64,000 nucleotides of DNA from Pseudomonas sp. B21-056 (GCF_026016325.1 NZ_CP087203.1:4712001-4776000), one strand, 5' to 3'; shown: positions 52,452 to 62,159, counted from the stretch's first letter. Notes: a model not told the origin generated them from the sequence alone. Numbers and translations: made by a program.

Positions 52452-55400
52452 ATGTCGTTGTCCAGCGGGCTGATCGCCGTTGTTGCCCTGGCCTATATGG
52501 CCATCATGTTCGCCATCGCCTTCTACGGCGACCGGCGCAGCACGCCGTTGCCGCCACGGGTACGGGCCTGGGTCTACAGCCTGTCGCTGGCGGTGTATTG
52601 CACCAGCTGGACCTTCTTCGGCGCGGTGGGCCAGGCGGCCGAACAGCTCTGGTCGTTCCTGCCGATCTACCTCGGGCCGATCCTGCTGCTGGTGCTGGCG
52701 CCGTGGGTCCTGCAGAAAATGGTGATGATCAGCAAGCAGGAAAACATCACTTCCATCGCCGACTTCATCGCCGCCCGCTATGGCAAATCCCAGTCGCTGG
52801 CGGTGGTGGTGGCGCTGATCTGCCTGGTGGGGGTGCTGCCGTACATTGCCTTGCAACTCAAGGGCATCGTGCTCGGAGTGAACCTGCTGATCGGCGCCGG
52901 CGCCGACGCCATGGGCACCCGCGCCCAGGACACCGCGCTGATCGTCTCGCTGATCCTGGCGCTGTTCACCATCGTGTTCGGTACCCGCAACCTCGACGCC
53001 ACCGAGCACCACCGCGGCATGGTGCTGGCCATTGCCTTCGAATCCCTGGTCAAGCTGTTCGCCTTCCTCGCGGTCGGCGCGTTCGTGACGTATGGCCTCT
53101 ACGACGGCTTCGACGACCTGTTCGATCAGGCGATGCTCGCTCCGCGCCTGGAGCAATACTGGAAAGAAACCATCAACTGGCCGTCCATGGTGGTGCAGAC
53201 CGGGGTGGCGATGATGGCGATCATCTGCCTGCCGCGACAATTCCACGTGACCGTGGTGGAGAACATCGAGCCCCAGGACCTGCGCCTGGCCAAGTGGGTG
53301 TTCCCCGCCTACCTGGCCCTGGCCGCGCTGTTCGTGGTGCCCATCGCCCTCGCTGGGCAAATGATGTTGCCCAGTTCGGTGCTGCCGGATTCGTTCGTCA
53401 TCAGCCTGCCATTGGCCCAGGCCCATCCGGCGCTGGCGTTGCTGGCGTTCATCGGCGGCGCCTCGGCGGCCACCGGCATGGTGATTGTCGCGAGCGTGGC
53501 GCTTTCCACCATGGTTTCCAACGACATGCTGCTGCCCTGGCTGTTGCGTCGCAACAACGCCGAGCGGCCGTTCGAAGTGTTCCGCCAGTGGATGCTCTCG
53601 GTACGGCGGGTGAGCATCGTGGTGATCCTGTTGCTGGCTTATGTCAGCTACCGACTGCTGGGCTCCACCGCGAGCCTGGCGACCATCGGCCAGATCGCCT
53701 TCGCCGCCGTCACCCAACTGGCGCCCGCCATGCTCGGCGCGCTGTACTGGAAACAGGCGAACCGCCGCGGTGTATTCGCCGGCCTCGCCGCCGGGATTTT
53801 CCTCTGGTTCTACACCCTGGTGCTGCCGATTGCCGCCCACAGCCTCGGCTGGTCCCTGAATACCTTTCCGGGCCTGGCCTGGCTGCACGGCAACCCATTG
53901 CATTTGCCGATCAGCCCGCTGACCCAGGGCGTCGTCCTGTCCCTGGCCGGTAACTTCACGCTGTTTGCCTGGATCTCGGTGCTGTCGCGCACCCGCGTGT
54001 CGGAGCACTGGCAGGCCGGACGCTTCATCGGTCAGGAAATCAGCGCCCGCCCCAGCGCCCGGTCGATGCTGGCGGTGCACATCGAAGACCTGCTGCAACT
54101 GGCGGCACGCTTCGTCGGCGAGGAACGGGCGCGCCAGAGTTTCATTCGCTTTGCCTACCGCCAGGGCAAGGGCTTCAACCCGAACCAGAATGCCGACAGC
54201 GAATGGATCGCCCACACCGAACGCCTGCTGGCCGGTGTGCTCGGGGCCTCGTCGACGCGGGCCGTGGTAAAAGCCGCGATTGAAGGTCGAGAGATGCAAC
54301 TGGAGGATGTCGTCCGGATCGCTGACGAAACCTCGGAAGTGCTGCAGTTCAACCGTGCCCTGCTGCAAGGTGCCATCGAGAACATCACCCAGGGCATCAG
54401 CGTGGTCGACCAGTCCCTGCGGTTGGTGGCGTGGAACCGTCGATACCTGGAACTGTTCAACTACCCGGACGGCCTGATCAGCGTCGGCCGGCCGATTGCC
54501 GACATCATCCGCTACAACGCCGAACGCGGCCTCTGCGGCCCGGGCGAGGCCGAAGTCCACGTCGCCCGGCGCCTGCACTGGATGCGCCAGGGCCGCGCCC
54601 ACACGTCCGAGCGGCTGTTCCCGAACGGCCGGGTGATCGAGCTGATCGGCAACCCGATGCCCGGCGGCGGTTTCGTCATGAGTTTCACCGACATCACTGC
54701 CTTCCGCGAAGCCGCACAGGCCCTGACCGAAGCCAACGAAGGGCTGGAGCAACGGGTGGCCGAACGCACCCGTGAGTTATCGCAACTGAACGAGGCCCTG
54801 ACTGAGGCCAAAAGCACCGCCGAAGCGGCCTATCAATCCAAGACCCGCTTCCTGGCCGCCGTCAGCCATGACCTGATGCAGCCCCTCAACGCCGCTCGAC
54901 TGTTCTCCGCCGCGCTGTCCCATCAGCACGATGGTTTGCCAGGCGAAGCCCGGCAACTGGTACAGCACCTGGACAGTTCACTGCGCTCGGCCGAAGACCT
55001 GATCACCGACCTGCTGGACATTTCCCGCCTGGAAAACGGCAAGATCAACCCCGACCGCAAAGCCTTCGCCCTCAATGACCTGTTCGATACCCTCGGCGCC
55101 GAGTTCACGGTCCTGGCTCGGGAGCAGGGCCTGAAATTCCGCGTCCGGGGCTCGCGATTGCGGGTCGACAGCGACATCAAGTTGCTGCGGCGGATCCTGC
55201 AGAATTTCCTCACCAATGCCTTCCGCTATGCCAAGGGACCGGTGCTGCTGGGCGTACGCCGGCGCAACGGCGAGCTGTGCCTGGAGGTCTGGGACCGCGG
55301 GCCGGGCATCGCTGAAGACAAGCAGCAGGTGATTTTCGAAGAATTCAAACGCCTGGACAGCCATCAGACCCGCGCCGAGAAAGGCCTGGGCCTGGGCCTG

Positions 55401-55922
55401 GCGATCGCCGACGGTCTGTGCCGCGTACTCGGCCATACCTTGCGCGTGCGCTCCTGGCCGGGACGCGGCAGTGTGTTCAGCGTCAGCGTACCGCTGGCCC
55501 ATACGCAGGTAGCTGCGCCCCATATCGTGGCCGAACCCAACGGTCATTTGCCCAGCGGCGCGCAGGTGCTGTGTGTCGATAATGAAGACAGCATCCTGAT
55601 CGGCATGAACAGCCTGCTGACCCGCTGGGGTTGCCAGGTGTGGACGGCGCGCAACCGCAAAGAATGCGAGCGCTGGCTCGCCGAGGGTGGACGCCCGCAA
55701 CTGGCCCTGGTGGATTTTCACCTGGACGACGGCGAAACCGGCACCGAGCTGATGGCCTGGTTGCGCACCCGCATGGGTGAACCGGTGCCTGGGGTGGTGA
55801 TCAGCGCCGACGGCCGCCCCGAGACGGTGGCCCAGGTGCATGCTGCCGGGTTGGACTATCTGGCCAAACCGGTGAAACCGGCGGCGTTGAGGGCGTTGTT
55901 GAGTCGGCATTTGCCGTTGTAG
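52452..55922 (+). CDS. mxtR: Sodium/solute symporter-hybrid histidine kinase (MxtR type)
   Basis: The 1156-residue protein starts with a symporter-like membrane region of about 12-13 helices (to about residue 520). A linker and a PAS domain follow (about 625-750), then a coiled stretch, a kinase core and a receiver. The kinase has the phospho-acceptor motif FLAAVSHDLMQPLNAARLF, the N-box NFLTNAFRYAKG and KGLGLGLAIADGL. The C-terminal receiver (about 1035-1150) has VDNEDS and the Asp in LALVDFHLDDG. Its domain layout and place match P. aeruginosa PA3271 (MxtR) from memory, a sensor linked to the ErdR pathway and acetate/quorum-related control. GGGAG lies five bases before the ATG. The signal is not known from the sequence. 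Confidence 0.82.
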   Translation: MSLSSGLIAVVALAYMAIMFAIAFYGDRRSTPLPPRVRAWVYSLSLAVYCTSWTFFGAVGQAAEQLWSFLPIYLGPILLLVLAPWVLQKMVMISKQENITSIADFIAARYGKSQSLAVVVALICLVGVLPYIALQLKGIVLGVNLLIGAGADAMGTRAQDTALIVSLILALFTIVFGTRNLDATEHHRGMVLAIAFESLVKLFAFLAVGAFVTYGLYDGFDDLFDQAMLAPRLEQYWKETINWPSMVVQTGVAMMAIICLPRQFHVTVVENIEPQDLRLAKWVFPAYLALAALFVVPIALAGQMMLPSSVLPDSFVISLPLAQAHPALALLAFIGGASAATGMVIVASVALSTMVSNDMLLPWLLRRNNAERPFEVFRQWMLSVRRVSIVVILLLAYVSYRLLGSTASLATIGQIAFAAVTQLAPAMLGALYWKQANRRGVFAGLAAGIFLWFYTLVLPIAAHSLGWSLNTFPGLAWLHGNPLHLPISPLTQGVVLSLAGNFTLFAWISVLSRTRVSEHWQAGRFIGQEISARPSARSMLAVHIEDLLQLAARFVGEERARQSFIRFAYRQGKGFNPNQNADSEWIAHTERLLAGVLGASSTRAVVKAAIEGREMQLEDVVRIADETSEVLQFNRALLQGAIENITQGISVVDQSLRLVAWNRRYLELFNYPDGLISVGRPIADIIRYNAERGLCGPGEAEVHVARRLHWMRQGRAHTSERLFPNGRVIELIGNPMPGGGFVMSFTDITAFREAAQALTEANEGLEQRVAERTRELSQLNEALTEAKSTAEAAYQSKTRFLAAVSHDLMQPLNAARLFSAALSHQHDGLPGEARQLVQHLDSSLRSAEDLITDLLDISRLENGKINPDRKAFALNDLFDTLGAEFTVLAREQGLKFRVRGSRLRVDSDIKLLRRILQNFLTNAFRYAKGPVLLGVRRRNGELCLEVWDRGPGIAEDKQQVIFEEFKRLDSHQTRAEKGLGLGLAIADGLCRVLGHTLRVRSWPGRGSVFSVSVPLAHTQVAAPHIVAEPNGHLPSGAQVLCVDNEDSILIGMNSLLTRWGCQVWTARNRKECERWLAEGGRPQLALVDFHLDDGETGTELMAWLRTRMGEPVPGVVISADGRPETVAQVHAAGLDYLAKPVKPAALRALLSRHLPL

Positions 55923-55970
55923 GAGGATTGCCCTTCCGACAAGACACCGAACCTGTGCCCCGCTGGCTGT

Positions 55971-56076
55971 TGTAGGAGCTGTCGAGCGAAGCGAGGCTGC
56001 GATCTTTCCACTGGCGCTTGAGTCCCCAGCGAAAGATCAAAAGATCGCAGCCTCGCTTCGCTCGACAGCTCCTACA
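55971..56076. repeat. Inverted repeat of the TGTAGGAGCTGTCGAGCGAAGCGAGGC family
   Basis: The two arms TGTAGGAGCTGTCGAGCGAA and its complement, with GATCTTT/AAAGATC inner arms, give a nearly complete inverted element between the convergent kinase and rmuC genes. A closely similar copy starts at 63903. Confidence 0.9.
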
Positions 56077-56114
56077 GCAACCCGCAGGGATCGCCACAGG
56101 GTTTACAGCCTGAA

Positions 56115-57614
56115 TCAACCCTGAGTACTTCTGGCTTCTTCCGGCAACTCAGGCAACCCATCCTCATCCGTCATCGCCCGCTCAAGCAACTCACCCGGCA
56201 ACCGCTTGCTCGCCCGGGCACCGAGCAACTTGAGCTGTTCGGTGCGACTGACCAGGTTGCCACGCCCTTCTGTCAGCTTGTTACGCGCAGCACTGTAGGC
56301 CTTGTCCAGTTGTTGCAGGCGACTGCCGATTTCGTCCAGGTCCTGGATAAACAGCACGAACTTGTCGTACAGCCACCCGGCCCGCTCGGCGATTTCCCGG
56401 GCGTTCTGGCTCTGGCGCTCCTGCTTCCACAAACTGTCGATCACCCGCAACGTCGCCAGCAACGTGGTCGGGCTGACGATCACGATGTTGCGGTCAAAGG
56501 CTTCCTGGAACAGATTCGGCTCGGCTTGCAGGGCAGCGGAAAACGCCGCTTCGATCGGTACGAAGAGCAACACGAAATCCAGGCTGTGCAAACCGTCCAG
56601 GCGCTTGTAGTCCTTGCCGGCCAGTCCTTTGACATGGGCTCGCAGCGACACGATGTGCTGTTTGAGGGCGATCTGGCCGATGGCGTCATCCTCGGCGGCG
56701 ACGTACTGCTGATAAGCCGTGAGACTGACCTTGGAATCGACCACCACCTGCTTGTCGCCGGGCAGGTAAATCAACACGTCAGGCTGGAAACGCTCGCCAT
56801 CGGGGCCCTTGAGGCTGACCTGGGTCTGATACTCACGGCCCTTCTCCAGGCCGGCGTGTTCGAGCACCCGCTCGAGAATCAACTCGCCCCAGTTACCCTG
56901 GGTCTTCTGGCCCTTGAGCGCACGCGTGAGGTTGGTGGCTTCATCGCTCAGGCGCAGGTTCAGCTGTTGCAAGCGCTCCAGCTCCTTGCCTAGGGAGAAA
57001 CGCTCCCGGGCTTCGGCCTGATAGCTTTCCTCGACGCGTTTTTCGAAAGACTGGATGCGTTCCTTCAACGGATCGAGCAACTGCCCCAGGCGCTGTTGAC
57101 TGGTTTCGGCGAAACGTTGCTCACGTTCATCGAAGATTTTTCCGGCAAGCTCGGCGAACTGTGCCCGCAGCGCATCCCGCGAACCTTGCAGATCTTCCAG
57201 ACGTTGTTGATGGCTTTCCTGCTGCTCGCGCAGTTCGGCATGCAACGACGCCGCCTGGGCATCGAGCCGCCGCAGTTCCGCCTCTTTGCCGGCGCGTTCC
57301 AGGTTCCAGGCGTGGGCCGCATCCCGGGCGTTGTCACGCTCGATCTGCAACAGCTCGACCTCCCGGCAGGCCGCCGCGAGTTCGGCTTGCTTGGCCCCAT
57401 TGGCCTGGCTCAGGTCGCTGATTTCATCGCGGCAGGCATCGAGCTGGGCGTTCAGGCCGTCGTGGGCCATGTGCGCAGTCGCCAGGCGCTCTTCCAACAA
57501 TGCCACTTCGGTCTGCGCGGCACTGGCCTGGCGTTGCAGGTGCCAGGCCAGTGCGAGCAACGGCACCGCAGCGCCTGCCAGGCCCAACAACAGGCTGGTC
57601 AAATCCATAGCCAT
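56115..57614 (-). CDS. rmuC: DNA recombination protein RmuC
   Basis: The 499-residue protein has an N-terminal membrane anchor (LLLGLAGAAVPLLALAWHL), a long coiled-coil (about 30-195) and the RmuC core with NWGELILERVLEHAGL, FQPDVLIYLPGDKQVVVDSKVSLTAY and FVPIEAAFSAAL. RmuC is thought to limit inversions at short repeats and has a nuclease-like fold. The ATG at 57614 is chosen because AGGA lies at a proper distance; an ATG two codons later is possible. Confidence 0.93.
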   Translation of the reverse strand: MAMDLTSLLLGLAGAAVPLLALAWHLQRQASAAQTEVALLEERLATAHMAHDGLNAQLDACRDEISDLSQANGAKQAELAAACREVELLQIERDNARDAAHAWNLERAGKEAELRRLDAQAASLHAELREQQESHQQRLEDLQGSRDALRAQFAELAGKIFDEREQRFAETSQQRLGQLLDPLKERIQSFEKRVEESYQAEARERFSLGKELERLQQLNLRLSDEATNLTRALKGQKTQGNWGELILERVLEHAGLEKGREYQTQVSLKGPDGERFQPDVLIYLPGDKQVVVDSKVSLTAYQQYVAAEDDAIGQIALKQHIVSLRAHVKGLAGKDYKRLDGLHSLDFVLLFVPIEAAFSAALQAEPNLFQEAFDRNIVIVSPTTLLATLRVIDSLWKQERQSQNAREIAERAGWLYDKFVLFIQDLDEIGSRLQQLDKAYSAARNKLTEGRGNLVSRTEQLKLLGARASKRLPGELLERAMTDEDGLPELPEEARSTQG

Positions 57615-57689
57615 GACAAATCCTGCCGATCAGATAAAGCCCGAAGGTTAACCAAGCCGCTGGAGGTTGCCCAGCTTAAGTCCTGGATT

Positions 57690-58013
57690 TCAATCGTCTA
57701 TTTCAAGAAGGGCCTGCCGGGCGCGATGATCCCCAGCCCGGGCGGCCTGGCGCAGCAGATCCTGGCCGATGCGCCGGTCCCGCGCGTTACCGCATTCCCG
57801 ACACATCAGTTGGCCCAGGCGACTTTGCGCAGCCACGACACCTTCGCGGGCCGGTTGCTTGAGCAGGCGGCCAGCCAGGTGCTTGACGCTTGGGCGCTCT
57901 CCGAGCCGCGAGCTGTCGAGCAACCATTCGGCGACGCGCATCGACATGCGCTTGGGCGGGGTAACACTGGAGGGTGTGGGGGTAACAGGATTTGATACTG
58001 AGCGAAACTTCAT
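57690..58013 (-). CDS. Small Sel1-repeat-like protein
   Basis: The 107-residue protein has a helical C-terminal part (VVAAQSRLGQLMCRECGNARDRRIGQDLLRQAARAGDHRARQALLEI) that fits one or two Sel1-type repeats (LGxL...G...D...A...L..AA..G...A...L). The N-terminal 25 residues are Ser/Thr/Pro-rich. No signal peptide. Such proteins mediate protein contacts; role unknown. It lies 75 bases upstream of rmuC on the same strand. Confidence 0.65.
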   Translation of the reverse strand: MKFRSVSNPVTPTPSSVTPPKRMSMRVAEWLLDSSRLGERPSVKHLAGRLLKQPAREGVVAAQSRLGQLMCRECGNARDRRIGQDLLRQAARAGDHRARQALLEIDD

Positions 58014-58117
58014 AACGCACTATGGGGCAGATCGAAAGGCGCGCCACTCTACTCCTTTTTTCGTGTGGGTAAAGTCGAAAAAAACCGGCACGCCCGTGCT
58101 AGAGCAAGTGCTTGGGA

Positions 58118-58249
58118 CAATCCACAGAAGCTGTGGATAACTCAGTGGACAACCACCCCTGAAGGGGTCGAAAGCCCTGTGGGACGGGGCCTGCGCTCAA
58201 ACTGACGATTTTTTCACCAGTAAAAAAAAGCGATGTTTTTCATTGACTT
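58118..58249. other. Composite intergenic element B: inverted DnaA-type boxes plus T-tract, A-tract and TTTCATTGACTT
   Basis: CAATCCACA (58118-58126, two mismatches to TTATCCACA) and TGTGGATAA (58132-58140) are inverted with the same five-base spacer as at 33096. GTGGACA follows after four bases (58145-58151), a T6 tract starts at 58209 and an A8 tract at 58222. TTTCATTGACTT ends the element at 58249. The T-tract lies 69 bases from the second DnaA box, as in element A. Confidence 0.6.
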
Positions 58250-58922
58250 AAATTTTGGATACAGGCACCCACCCCGGAATGTTTCGACATGACAGTTCGG
58301 TGACAAACGTCCCGGGGAGTGTGCACAAGTAACACCCAAACCGGTTATATCGCTGTGCTTTCTTGATGCATTTGGCGGTAAGCCTGGGGATAACCTGGCC
58401 CCAAGGACATGACACCTCTGCCCTGTCGATCCGACCAAACGTACCGGACCTGGATATTTTTTGAACAACACGCTTCCCTTATGGGATTCGATCCGTTAAC
58501 ATCCGCGCCGTTAGTACCAAGCTGAAAGTCAATTCCGGGTCGAACACATCTCCACGGTCAGCCATCCCCAAGGGACGCTTCACCGATAACAGAGACCGAC
58601 CCCCTCGATGGTTTCCAGGTAAACCTTGCGCCGACACAGCCTTTGACTGAATACAAAGGGTGTTGCCAAGTTCATTACTCTGACCGAACCAACCTGCAAA
58701 ATTGATCAGGATCTTCACCCCGGGCCCAGAACCTTTGCCCTTGCTGTGTCGCCTGCCCTCCTAAGTACCTACCTGCCAGCCCTAGCGCGCACTTTATACA
58801 GCGCTCGAACTGGCTGCTTTGTTCCAGTCGGGTTCTTCGTTCGACCAATGGTGGTCGACGTTACTGGAACGTTTTAACGTTGCACGGTTCTTAACCGTGT
58901 CATTTGTAGGAACACCCATAAC
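58250..58922. other. Long non-coding region upstream of the 74-residue protein gene
   Basis: About 670 bases have no gene I can support; a minus-strand frame at 58479-58718 has no ribosome binding site and no family. Near the 3' end a short hairpin (GCACGGTTCTTAACCGTGT, about 58880-58899) lies 25 bases before the downstream start and could affect its expression. A small RNA is possible but not shown. Confidence 0.35.
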
Positions 58923-59147
58923 ATGTCGACTCAAATCCACGCACAGGATGCCATCCGCACCCTCACCAACGCTTTTGCTCCAATGAACTGCCTGATCATG
59001 GCCGCTCGCAAAGGCTGCTTCAGCTTCACGCTGGTCAACGAACACGGCATCGCTCGTCACAGCGAACGCCTGTACCCCGATCAGTACTCCAGCGCAGAAC
59101 CGCTGCAGGCCGTGATCGAGCGTACCCGTCAGGCACTGGTTGCCTGA
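58923..59147 (+). CDS. Conserved hypothetical protein, 74 residues
   Basis: The product (MSTQIHAQDAIRTLTNAF...) has a short beta-rich centre (GCFSFTLVNEHGIARHSERLYP) and a C-terminal helix (EPLQAVIERTRQALVA). No signal peptide, membrane segment or motif is visible. A GGAACACC site precedes the ATG and a strong terminator follows 28 bases after the stop, so it is a single-gene unit. Function unknown. Confidence 0.7.
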   Translation: MSTQIHAQDAIRTLTNAFAPMNCLIMAARKGCFSFTLVNEHGIARHSERLYPDQYSSAEPLQAVIERTRQALVA

Positions 59148-59175
59148 GACGCCAGAAACGCTGAAACCCCAAAGG

Positions 59176-59203
59176 CCCCGCTCGAAAAGCGGGGTTTTTT
59201 ATT
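59176..59203 (+). terminator. Rho-independent terminator
   Basis: CCCCGC-N7-GCGGGG is followed by TTTTTT, downstream of the 74-residue protein gene. Confidence 0.9.
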
Positions 59204-59422
59204 GCCTGAAACTTCTCGATAGAGCGAAACGGCTTAAGCACCAACGGATATAACAGTTATAACCGTTCGCGGAAGATGTTTTAAAAACAGGCCTTTACAA
59301 CGTAAGTATCACACTACACTTCAAGTCAAGCGGCATGAGCCGCTGTCGGCGGAGCCTGAACCGATCCACTGCTGCCAAGCCTACTCCTTCAGGTTCCGCC
59401 TCTCTTACGCTTCGAGGGTGTT

Positions 59423-59905
59423 ATGGGTATCGCTGCCAGCGAACTGTGTCGATATGTGATCCGTCCGACGCTCCTGTACCTGGAGTGCCACAGCGCCACG
59501 GCGGAATCCTTGTTGCTGGGGATTGCCGCCAGCCAGTCCGGCCTGGGCTCAGCCTTGCACGACCGTCGCGGCCATGGCCTGTATCGCATTACCGAACCCC
59601 GCCACCAGGCACTCTGGGATCATTACCTGGCACTGGATCCGGAGCGCGCCAGCCTTGTGCGCGGCCTGGCCAGCCAACATGCCTTCCTCAGCGGTCCGCA
59701 CCTGGAACTGACCGTCAACCTGCGCTACGCCACTGCCATCGCCTGGCTGCTGGTGGAGGAACAGCACACCCCGCTTCCCGACGCCGACGACCTGCTGGGC
59801 ATGGCCCGCATCTGGCGCCAGACGTTTCACCCCCAAGGGCGCCTGCGGGACTTTACTTGCGCCTGGCAACACTGTGTTTCATCACTGAATCAAGTCGCCT
59901 GTTGA
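59423..59905 (+). CDS. Conserved hypothetical protein upstream of the FadL-type gene
   Basis: The 160-residue product is mostly helical, with ESLLLGIAASQSGLGSALHDRRGHGLYRITEPRHQALWDHYLA (about 28-70) and LRYATAIAWLLVEEQHTPLPDADDLLGMARIWRQTFHP (about 101-138). No signal peptide or clear motif. The gene order with the FadL-type porin and the glutathione peroxidase matches P. aeruginosa PA1289-PA1287 as I recall. GAGGGTGTT precedes the ATG. Function unknown. Confidence 0.75.
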   Translation: MGIAASELCRYVIRPTLLYLECHSATAESLLLGIAASQSGLGSALHDRRGHGLYRITEPRHQALWDHYLALDPERASLVRGLASQHAFLSGPHLELTVNLRYATAIAWLLVEEQHTPLPDADDLLGMARIWRQTFHPQGRLRDFTCAWQHCVSSLNQVAC

Positions 59906-60050
59906 ATGGGATGTTCGGAAAGTTCCTACAACGGTCGCGAATTTGGTCGGATTGTCCTACAAAACCCCTCTAAATCAAGCAACACAGGCTATAGCGCTTG
60001 AACGAAAATGTTGGTAATTTTCGCCTCGGTGACCACACGGAGTTCTAACA

Positions 60051-61331
60051 ATGAAAAAAATGATGCTCAAAACCTCCCTTGGCCTTGCGGTAACTTTGGC
60101 CTCCTCTCAGTTGTTCGCCAGTGGTTTTGCCCTGAACGAACAGAGTATCAGTGGCATGGGCACTGGTTTCGCGGGTCGTTCTTCCTCTGCCGATGATGCA
60201 AGTACCGTGTTTGGTAACCCTGCCGGCATGTCGCGACTCAAGCGTCAGCAAGTAACGGGCGGCTTCGCCGTTATTGATGCCTCCAGTGACATCAACGATG
60301 CCAGCGGCAGCCAGTCCGGTACCAACAAGGGCGACATGGTGCCGTTCACTGGGGTTCCGATGGGCTACTACGTCAACCCTATTGATGATCAGTGGGCTTT
60401 CGGCCTGGGTGTCTATGCCCCTTTCGGCCTGATTACCGATTACGAAAGCAATTTCCAAGGCCGTAACTTCGGCAGCAAGAGCGAAGTGAAGGTCGTTACT
60501 TTCCAGCCAACCATCAGCTATGCCTTCAATGACAAGGTGTCGATTGGTTTTGGTCCGACGATCAACCGTATTTCCGGTCAGTTGGAGTCGGCGCTGACCA
60601 CCCCGTTCTCGCCTAACGACGGCAACGTGAAGATCAAAGGCGATGACATTGGCTACGGCTACAACATCGGCCTGCTGGTCCAGGCAACCGACACTACTCG
60701 CGTCGGCCTGACCTACCACTCCAAGGTCAAGTACAAGCTCGACGGCCATACCGAAGTGACTCCGGGCGCAGGCACACCTGCCGGTTTCCTGAGCAGCGGA
60801 CGCTATGACGCCTCTCTGGACATCACGACACCTGAAACGGTGGACTTTTCGGTCACACAGCAGATCAATGATGCCTGGACAGTCTACGCCGGCAGCACCT
60901 GGACTCGCTGGAGCCGCCTGAAAGACATCACAGTCAACAATGACGTAACAGGCGGTGGCGCGCTGAACCCGACCTTTTTCGACAGCATCACCGAAGAACA
61001 GAACTGGCACGACACCTGGGCCTACGCCATTGGTACCTCCTACCAGTTGAACAAGCAGTGGGTACTGCGTACCGGCCTGACCTTCGACCAATCGCCAGCC
61101 AACAACACCGACCGCTCGCCACGCATCCCGACCGGCGACCGGACCGTCTTCAGCCTGGGAGCCGGCTGGAGCCCGACCGACGATCTGACCATCGACGTGG
61201 CTTATTCCTACCTCAAGGAGGAAAAGGTCCGTGTCAACAACAGCAACGGGGCCCCACTGAACCAGTCGTACAACGCTGAGTACGAAAACAGCGCAAACGG
61301 CTTCGGTGTTGGCGCAACCTACCGCTTCTGA
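60051..61331 (+). CDS. FadL-family outer membrane transporter
   Basis: The 426-residue protein has a signal peptide (LGLAVTLASSQLFA), the FadL hatch start SGFALNEQSISGMGTGFAGR, the NPAGMSRL motif, and a long barrel ending VGATYRF. FadL proteins pass hydrophobic compounds across the outer membrane. The P. aeruginosa gene in this position (PA1288, from memory) has been linked to export of fatty-acid oxylipins, so either direction is possible. GGAG lies before the ATG, and a bidirectional terminator follows. Confidence 0.9.
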   Translation: MKKMMLKTSLGLAVTLASSQLFASGFALNEQSISGMGTGFAGRSSSADDASTVFGNPAGMSRLKRQQVTGGFAVIDASSDINDASGSQSGTNKGDMVPFTGVPMGYYVNPIDDQWAFGLGVYAPFGLITDYESNFQGRNFGSKSEVKVVTFQPTISYAFNDKVSIGFGPTINRISGQLESALTTPFSPNDGNVKIKGDDIGYGYNIGLLVQATDTTRVGLTYHSKVKYKLDGHTEVTPGAGTPAGFLSSGRYDASLDITTPETVDFSVTQQINDAWTVYAGSTWTRWSRLKDITVNNDVTGGGALNPTFFDSITEEQNWHDTWAYAIGTSYQLNKQWVLRTGLTFDQSPANNTDRSPRIPTGDRTVFSLGAGWSPTDDLTIDVAYSYLKEEKVRVNNSNGAPLNQSYNAEYENSANGFGVGATYRF

Positions 61332-61371
61332 TGATCCACGGCGAGCCTGAACCCCTCGCCATCCGAAGCAA

Positions 61372-61411
61372 AAAAAAGCCCCGCACTCTGCAAAGAGCCG
61401 GGGCTTTTTCA
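61372..61411. terminator. Bidirectional terminator between the FadL-type and glutathione peroxidase genes
   Basis: AAAAAAGCCCCG and CGGGGCTTTTT form a strong stem around CACTCTGCAAAGAGC, with A- and T-runs on both sides, serving both convergent genes. Confidence 0.9.
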
Positions 61412-61421
61412 TGGCTGACAG

Positions 61422-61973
61422 TCAGGGCCTGGAAGCAATCGCCGCCTCCACCGCCTTGATGAACTCAGGATCGTCGGGCTTGATCCGGCTGGAAAAACTG
61501 CCAATAACCTTGCCCTGCCGATCCACGACGTACTTATAGAAATTCCATTTCGGCGCGCCGGACTGTTCGGCCAGGTGCTTGAACAGCGGTATGGCGTCCG
61601 CCCCGCGCACCGGTTGCGGTTCAGTCATGGTGAAGGTCACGCCATAGTTGACGTAACAGACCTTGGCCGTCTCGGCCCCATCCTTGGATTCCTGTTTGAA
61701 ATCGTTGGACGGCACACCCAGCACTTGCAGCCCTTGATCCTTGTAGCGCTGGTTCAACGCCTCAAGGCCTTTGAACTGTGGCGCGAACCCGCAGAAGCTG
61801 GCGGTGTTGACCACCACCAGCGGCTTGCCGGCGAAGCGCTGGCACAGATCGATGGTTTCCTTGGCCCGCAGCTTGGGCAACGAACCCTCCAGCAACGGAG
61901 GACAATCGGCGGCCCAGGCTTGCCCAGTCACAACCAGCAACAGGGCGGGAACAGCTAGCCAGCGCATCAGCAT
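61422..61973 (-). CDS. Periplasmic glutathione peroxidase-like thiol peroxidase
   Basis: The 183-residue protein has a signal peptide ([16 protein letters not shown]) and the GPx core: [15 protein letters not shown] with the peroxidatic Cys near residue 61, GVPSNDF, and [12 protein letters not shown]. Cys rather than selenocysteine is normal in bacteria. It should reduce peroxides in the periplasm with a thiol partner. The ATG at 61973 has AGGAAG upstream. Confidence 0.88.
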   Translation of the reverse strand: MLMRWLAVPALLLVVTGQAWAADCPPLLEGSLPKLRAKETIDLCQRFAGKPLVVVNTASFCGFAPQFKGLEALNQRYKDQGLQVLGVPSNDFKQESKDGAETAKVCYVNYGVTFTMTEPQPVRGADAIPLFKHLAEQSGAPKWNFYKYVVDRQGKVIGSFSSRIKPDDPEFIKAVEAAIASRP

Positions 61974-62039
61974 GTAGGCACTTCCTTGAAGACAGGTCAG
62001 ACCACGACGTTACTCGTCATGACCTGAAGCGTCCACCGC

Positions 62040-62159
62040 TCAGCAGTTGCCCATGCCCAGTTGCAGCAAGGCCAAGCCGCCCTGATGCCAGCCCCACCAG
62101 GCAAACGCCAGCAGCAGGACGGCGCCGGCGACAATCAACCAGGGGCCGACGCGACTCAT
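62040..62159 (-). CDS. 39-residue single-helix membrane protein coupled to the MFS gene
   Basis: The ATG at 62159 overlaps the MFS stop codon (ATGA). The product has one hydrophobic helix (WLIVAGAVLLLAFAWWGW) and a short tail ending GMGNC. The overlap and the membrane helix suggest a real small protein, perhaps an accessory subunit of the transporter. No motif. Confidence 0.55.
   Translation of the reverse strand: MSRVGPWLIVAGAVLLLAFAWWGWHQGGLALLQLGMGNC

Noticed and set aside
51636..54752. 1038-codon minus-strand frame
   Set aside because: It is antisense to the TetR and hybrid kinase genes and has His/Gln/Arg-rich shadow composition, with REP translation in the middle.
58479..58718. 79-codon minus-strand frame in the long intergenic region
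   Set aside because: It has a GTG start without a ribosome binding site and no motif; kept as non-coding.
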